This document shows, piece after piece, positions 61,501 through 64,000 of a DNA stretch of 64,000 bases. Position 1 is the first letter of the stretch; each line of letters starts with the position of its first letter. The notes beneath the pieces were generated by a model. It was not told the DNA's origin, did no database searches, and saw only the letters and a program-made list of their open reading frames with translations. The position numbers and the translations under genes are program-made. The DNA comes from Gammaproteobacteria bacterium UBA2679 (GTDB lineage Bacteria > Pseudomonadota > Gammaproteobacteria > Pseudomonadales > Oleiphilaceae), in contig DEMD01000015.1 in the NCBI GenBank assembly GCA_002354735.1, forward strand, positions 23,304-87,303, read 5' to 3'.

Positions 61501-62482
61501 ATTCGGTGAGCGCCTGAGCCCAGGCCAGATACAGCTCCGGTTCCGGGTCACCCTCTCTTGCCGCCATGGCGAAAGCCTGTGTGGCTTGTTCCAGCTCGCT
61601 CCGCGCCATGTGAAGATGTCCCAGAGCGCTTGCCAGTTCCCGCCGAATCGCTACTGATTCCACTTTGCTCAAGCCTCGGTTCATGGTGACTGCTGCAAGC
61701 GCAGGTTGACCGAGATCCAGTTGAAACTGCGCAATGGTACGCCAGGCTTCTGGTGGAACGCTGTGCTCGCCGAATGCTGCAAGCATGAGCATTTGCAAAG
61801 CCTCCTGGGACCGTCCGAGATTGATGTAGGCGCGAATCAGCCGCAGGCGGTCCTCGAAGACCTGATCGGCGTCATGTTCTTCAAACAGGGGAGGAACCGC
61901 TGCAAAATCACCACGTTGGATCGCGATATCAGCCAGTTGTCGCCGAATATAACGCTGTCTGTCCTTGTCCAACTCCTCCGCATCGAGGGCGCGGCGCCAA
62001 TCATCTGCCGCCGATTCGGCGGCGCCCAGCCGCAGCTTTGCCAGTGCCCGGTAGTGGTGTCCCAGTCCCGGTTCGCGACCGATTTCGATCAACTTCGTTG
62101 CATGCTCTGCTGCAGATTGCGGATCGTCGAGTGGACCCAGGAACAGGATTACCAGGCGCAGTCGCACATCAACGTCTTCAGGGTCTACAGCAAGCACCCG
62201 CTCCAGTTCGTTAGCGGCCTCAACTGAATGGCCGGTGCCAATGAGCCGTTCGGCACGTTCCAGAAACGGGTATTTACGAAAGTTCGCCAGTTCCTCTTCG
62301 AGCCAGTTCTGCGCGCCTGTATCAGGCACGACTTCTTGTCTCTGGGATGGTGCGCTGGCTGCTGTACTTCCAAACAGGAGACAGAGCAGGGCGGCCATAG
62401 CAACAGTCGCTAGATTCTTCAGACGTCTTGATAAGCCGCGACAGCTTCCGGACTGAGCCGCGGCAGTTTTGGTTGTTTGCAT
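58553..62482 (-). CDS. NfrA-like TPR/outer-membrane protein
   Basis: A 1,309-residue protein. An N-terminal signal/anchor region (about 25-46, LATVAMAALLCLLFGSTAAS) is followed by ~1,000 residues of TPR-like helical repeats. These include a tandem duplication of ~346 residues starting at 347 and 693. The C-terminal ~250 residues (from about 1060) match the NfrA C-terminal barrel-type region (FRSQAGLDIAYRLDN, VEVFGRSIWTFEDD, end LRLHNGF). NfrA is the outer-membrane receptor/exporter of the E. coli NfrAB polysaccharide. Similar TPR-plus-barrel plans occur in PgaA and PelB. The NfrB-like gene is 36 bases upstream. Confidence 0.85.
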   Translation of the reverse strand: MQTTKTAAAQSGSCRGLSRRLKNLATVAMAALLCLLFGSTAASAPSQRQEVVPDTGAQNWLEEELANFRKYPFLERAERLIGTGHSVEAANELERVLAVDPEDVDVRLRLVILFLGPLDDPQSAAEHATKLIEIGREPGLGHHYRALAKLRLGAAESAADDWRRALDAEELDKDRQRYIRRQLADIAIQRGDFAAVPPLFEEHDADQVFEDRLRLIRAYINLGRSQEALQMLMLAAFGEHSVPPEAWRTIAQFQLDLGQPALAAVTMNRGLSKVESVAIRRELASALGHLHMARSELEQATQAFAMAAREGDPEPELYLAWAQALTESGLVAQALEVVETVEQTSPYGRRLHAQLLGELGRPEDAAQIMKRLLEAPSLQEDRGAVALEVAELHAKAGDLAAQLTALQQAVALSPNHAPALRALAERLIGEGQLQAASDTLRALVAVEDQADNRLRLVDVLIAANARQSALDELPLLAERMPPDHPERLRVLRQWADLAEAEQAWIAAAQAWEALFLAEESSSPRYLLQAVRSARLGGQPVRARQLIVKLDIARLEPEVRALFLDERAQIALSEGETLAAAQWQQDAVHLHASAERHFIMAEIWKALGEPDKARKALQEAIILAPNNAEYHASLGYLSLESGDPELAAEHFGIAVANEGALADLRLEQVQALRRAGKIEQALDLLESTANLPVYGTRLKGQLLRELGRVEAAEQVLAQLLDEPGQVDEPGAIALEIADMHAQAGDSAAQLAALERAAQLAPNYPPALHALAERQVGSGDLVSAAKTQKHLLALRGDTETHVRLVDILVAANDHAAALSEMHQLVGSLLPKHPDLPMVLRKWAKLAEAHGLWATAAQAWEMLYNAEGTRPGALMLNAGRAARLAGQHERASQMLAQIKEHALALDQRALLYEELARLASLDGDLRQAAEAQRRSVLTKPTADRHYALGQYLLKLGEQLDARNEFEQAVLLAPENAEFRASLGYVYLGSGDDSLAADHFEAALAGDVQRLPLYEELGHVYRRLGQDEAAASAFRRRIDLAQTEQPDTERDDAKGSAGTDERGYAWRREVQQLEDRLKINTGLFVRRMNGNDASDPDGSVGLAGFRSQAGLDIAYRLDNVSDGRHVEVFGRSIWTFEDDTLSTEGSRTQGGVGLRAKPFAPLNFLISGERLVALGREARNDWMIRASASFDRGTAYAPSETYRHYRSVYLDAALVVEDRAEFLVGEWREGVAAHIRQGLNLTPYAIAGASYTEDIETEKRYEIGVGTALRGWFGGNAYRTHSSQLELALEYRAVVGGNTNENSGFVLRLHNGF
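59369..61444 (-). repeat. internal 346-residue duplication in NfrA-like gene
   Basis: Two blocks, residues 347-692 and 693-1038, align along their whole length. Examples: YGRRLHAQLLGELGRPEDAA versus YGTRLKGQLLRELGRVEAAE, and LRLVDVLIAANARQSAL versus VRLVDILVAANDHAAAL. They have diverged in sequence but not in length, so this is an old in-frame tandem duplication of a TPR block. Confidence 0.85.
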
Positions 62483-62518
62483 GGGGCACCGGTTTTGCGC
62501 GTTCGTTTCAGGCTATTG

Positions 62519-64000
62519 CTACGCCACTGGTTCGACGGCTTTCTGCATCTGCAAGGCCTGTTTGAGTGTTTGCTCGTTCAGCCAACCACGATCCAGCAGG
62601 AGTCGACCCAGGGGGCGGGGATCGTCGTGCTGCTCCGCGAGCACAGAATGCAGCTGCTCGGAAGGAATGGCGTGGAGGTCCAACAGCAGCTCTCCAAGGC
62701 GTTGCCGGCGAGGGCGGTCCATATGTGGGGCTACCGGAAAGGCATGTTGAGTCTTGTCCCAGCCCAGATGACGGCCGTAGATCAGATGCCCCGCAAACTG
62801 CCGAAGTGCCCGATTGCAAGCGTAGAAATTGACCACATTGGCCCAGATCTGACGGGGTGCCGAGAGTAGGCCCTGTCGCCAGCCGTAATAGTGGCTCATA
62901 AAGACGACCCTGTGCAGGACCCTGTTGCTGAGCAGGATCGCATTGACGATCATCAGCCACCACAGCCAGCTGTCTGCCGGCACGAGTTGAGGAAACCAGT
63001 AGCTGTCGGATAGCAGCACGTGGGTCACTTCCATCACGACAACGTTGAGCACCACGAAATAGGCCAGAAAACCTATTTGCGATGTGATCAGCGCCTTGCG
63101 ATCACGAAACAGGATGTACCTGGTCGCCAGGTTGCCGGTCCAGCCGACATTCGCCCAGCCCTGAAGCGCGATGCCCAGTATCCAGCGAGCCTTCTGCCGA
63201 TAGGCTGCTTTGAAGCTGTTTGGGAAATACTCACGCACAGCAATATATTCATCGGCACGGCCTGGGTTCCTGGACTCGCACTTGACCCTGACCCGCACGA
63301 ATACCTGCCGCATGCCCAGCTCTCGTAGCCTCAGGCTGATATCGTAGTCTTCCGTAAGGCTGCCAGGATTGAATACCTCACCATTGCGCTCGCGATGCAG
63401 GGCCAGTATGGCCTTACGGCTGAATGCAGTGCCGACTCCGGCGCTCGGGACGATGCCCGTAAGCGCCGCACGGACCGGCACGTCCTTGGTATGACACTCG
63501 GTAAATTCATCCTTGTAATGCCCGCCGGTGAACTCCGTCCAGGGCCTGGGTAATGGCAGGACCGGGATCTGCACGAGGTCGTAGTGAGCGATCATGTAAT
63601 TGAACAGCCGCAGCTCCAGGGGGTGCACTACATCCTCAGAGTCCTGCAGGACGAAGCCTGCAAACTCTATGTTTCGCGTCGCCTCGAACTCGAGTATCGA
63701 AGCGATCACCTCATTCAGACAGTCTGCTTTGCAGGTAGGCCCCGGCCGAGCGCCAACGACCTTATGAATGGTCGGGTTGGCAGCCGCTACCGCATCGACT
63801 TCGCGCTGTGTGTCCGGATCATTGGGATAGGTGCCTACGAAGATGTGGAAGCGCTTGTAGTCGAAAACCGTCAATGCGTTCTGCAGCATCTGTGCAATGA
63901 CATCTGCCTCTTGCCAGGCCGGTACCATGAGCGCAATCGGACGCTCCTCTGCAGCCCGCAGTATTTCTGGAGAGAGCGATTCAGCTGCTGCGCTACCATT
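62519..64000 (-). CDS. NfrB-like glycosyltransferase with MshEN domain, start outside window
   Basis: The frame is open to the window end, so the N-terminal region is missing; 493 residues are visible. A family-2 glycosyltransferase domain shows PIALMVPAWQEADVI, FVGTYPNDPDTQ, VLQDSEDVVHPLE, GTAFSRKAILAL and YRQKARWILGIALQGW. Membrane helices follow. The C-terminal ~60 residues are an MshEN domain with two 24-residue RLGxxL-x10-LxxxLxxQ motifs (RLGELLLDLHAIPSEQL and PLGRLLLDRGWL), the second with Pro instead of Arg. E. coli NfrB is activated by c-di-GMP through this domain to make a surface polysaccharide. Same control is likely here. Confidence 0.88.
   Translation of the reverse strand, partial: NGSAAAESLSPEILRAAEERPIALMVPAWQEADVIAQMLQNALTVFDYKRFHIFVGTYPNDPDTQREVDAVAAANPTIHKVVGARPGPTCKADCLNEVIASILEFEATRNIEFAGFVLQDSEDVVHPLELRLFNYMIAHYDLVQIPVLPLPRPWTEFTGGHYKDEFTECHTKDVPVRAALTGIVPSAGVGTAFSRKAILALHRERNGEVFNPGSLTEDYDISLRLRELGMRQVFVRVRVKCESRNPGRADEYIAVREYFPNSFKAAYRQKARWILGIALQGWANVGWTGNLATRYILFRDRKALITSQIGFLAYFVVLNVVVMEVTHVLLSDSYWFPQLVPADSWLWWLMIVNAILLSNRVLHRVVFMSHYYGWRQGLLSAPRQIWANVVNFYACNRALRQFAGHLIYGRHLGWDKTQHAFPVAPHMDRPRRQRLGELLLDLHAIPSEQLHSVLAEQHDDPRPLGRLLLDRGWLNEQTLKQALQMQKAVEPVA

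Noticed and set aside
1..64000. rRNA, tRNA, prophage, insertion sequences or integrons
   Set aside because: None of their hallmark sequences, transposase or integrase genes or attachment repeats were seen.

Overview
The window is gammaproteobacterial DNA, gene-dense on both strands. It carries two chemoreceptors, several LysR, AraC and LuxR regulators, a TRAP transporter, polyhydroxybutyrate (PHB) degradation genes, a laminarinase-type glycoside hydrolase and outer-membrane barrels. This fits a marine or halotolerant heterotroph of the Pseudomonadales, Oceanospirillales or Marinobacter kind, but the genus cannot be fixed from the sequence alone. No rRNA, tRNA, CRISPR array, insertion sequence or prophage was seen.

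Layout. 0-4.6 kb: end of a membrane-anchored protein, a chemoreceptor, a DUF6164 protein, an HD-GYP-type c-di-GMP phosphodiesterase and a DUF7282 secreted protein. 4.6-7 kb: a candidate small RNA, then a short metabolic run (DJ-1/PfpI, LysE exporter, ABM monooxygenase, GFA enzyme). 7-9.5 kb: an unassigned three-gene operon built around a CFI-box metallopeptidase-like protein. 9.7-14.2 kb: a second copy of the small-RNA element, then CotH, VTC polyphosphate polymerase, DUF4956 and an OprO/P-like porin, a predicted polyphosphate/phosphate operon. 14.2-17.7 kb: a histidine kinase with two regulators, one having a pseudo-receiver. 17.8-25 kb: an exported lactonase-like enzyme, a 3-hydroxybutyrate oligomer hydrolase plus PHB depolymerase behind a sigma54-like promoter, YjbQ, a cupredoxin and a START-domain protein. 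The START gene shares an almost identical promoter with the kinase operon. 25-33.6 kb: solute-binding proteins, GST, a second chemoreceptor, KptA, a GAF protein and an AraC regulator.

33.6-46.8 kb is a surface-polysaccharide/redox region. It holds a bulb-lectin/LamG/di-heme peroxidase fusion, a second bulb-lectin protein, and a GH16/CBM6/CBM56/di-heme oxidoreductase fusion. The next stretch has a frameshifted FitA-like antitoxin and an outer-membrane barrel. 48.5-56.2 kb is one leftward catabolic operon: formylglutamate-amidohydrolase-like protein, TRAP DctQMP, glutamine-synthetase-like ligase, aldehyde dehydrogenase and Fe-alcohol dehydrogenase. A perfect 18-bp palindrome lies upstream. 56.7-64 kb holds an EpsA-family LuxR regulator, a DUF4434 protein, an NfrA-like TPR/outer-membrane protein with a large internal duplication, and an NfrB-like glycosyltransferase with a c-di-GMP-binding MshEN domain, cut by the window end.

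The most unusual items are: the two carbohydrate-binding/di-heme fusion proteins; the pair of paralogous small-RNA-like elements with conserved spacing; the CFI-box metallopeptidase operon; the gamma-glutamyl-type catabolic operon; and the NfrAB-like polysaccharide locus.
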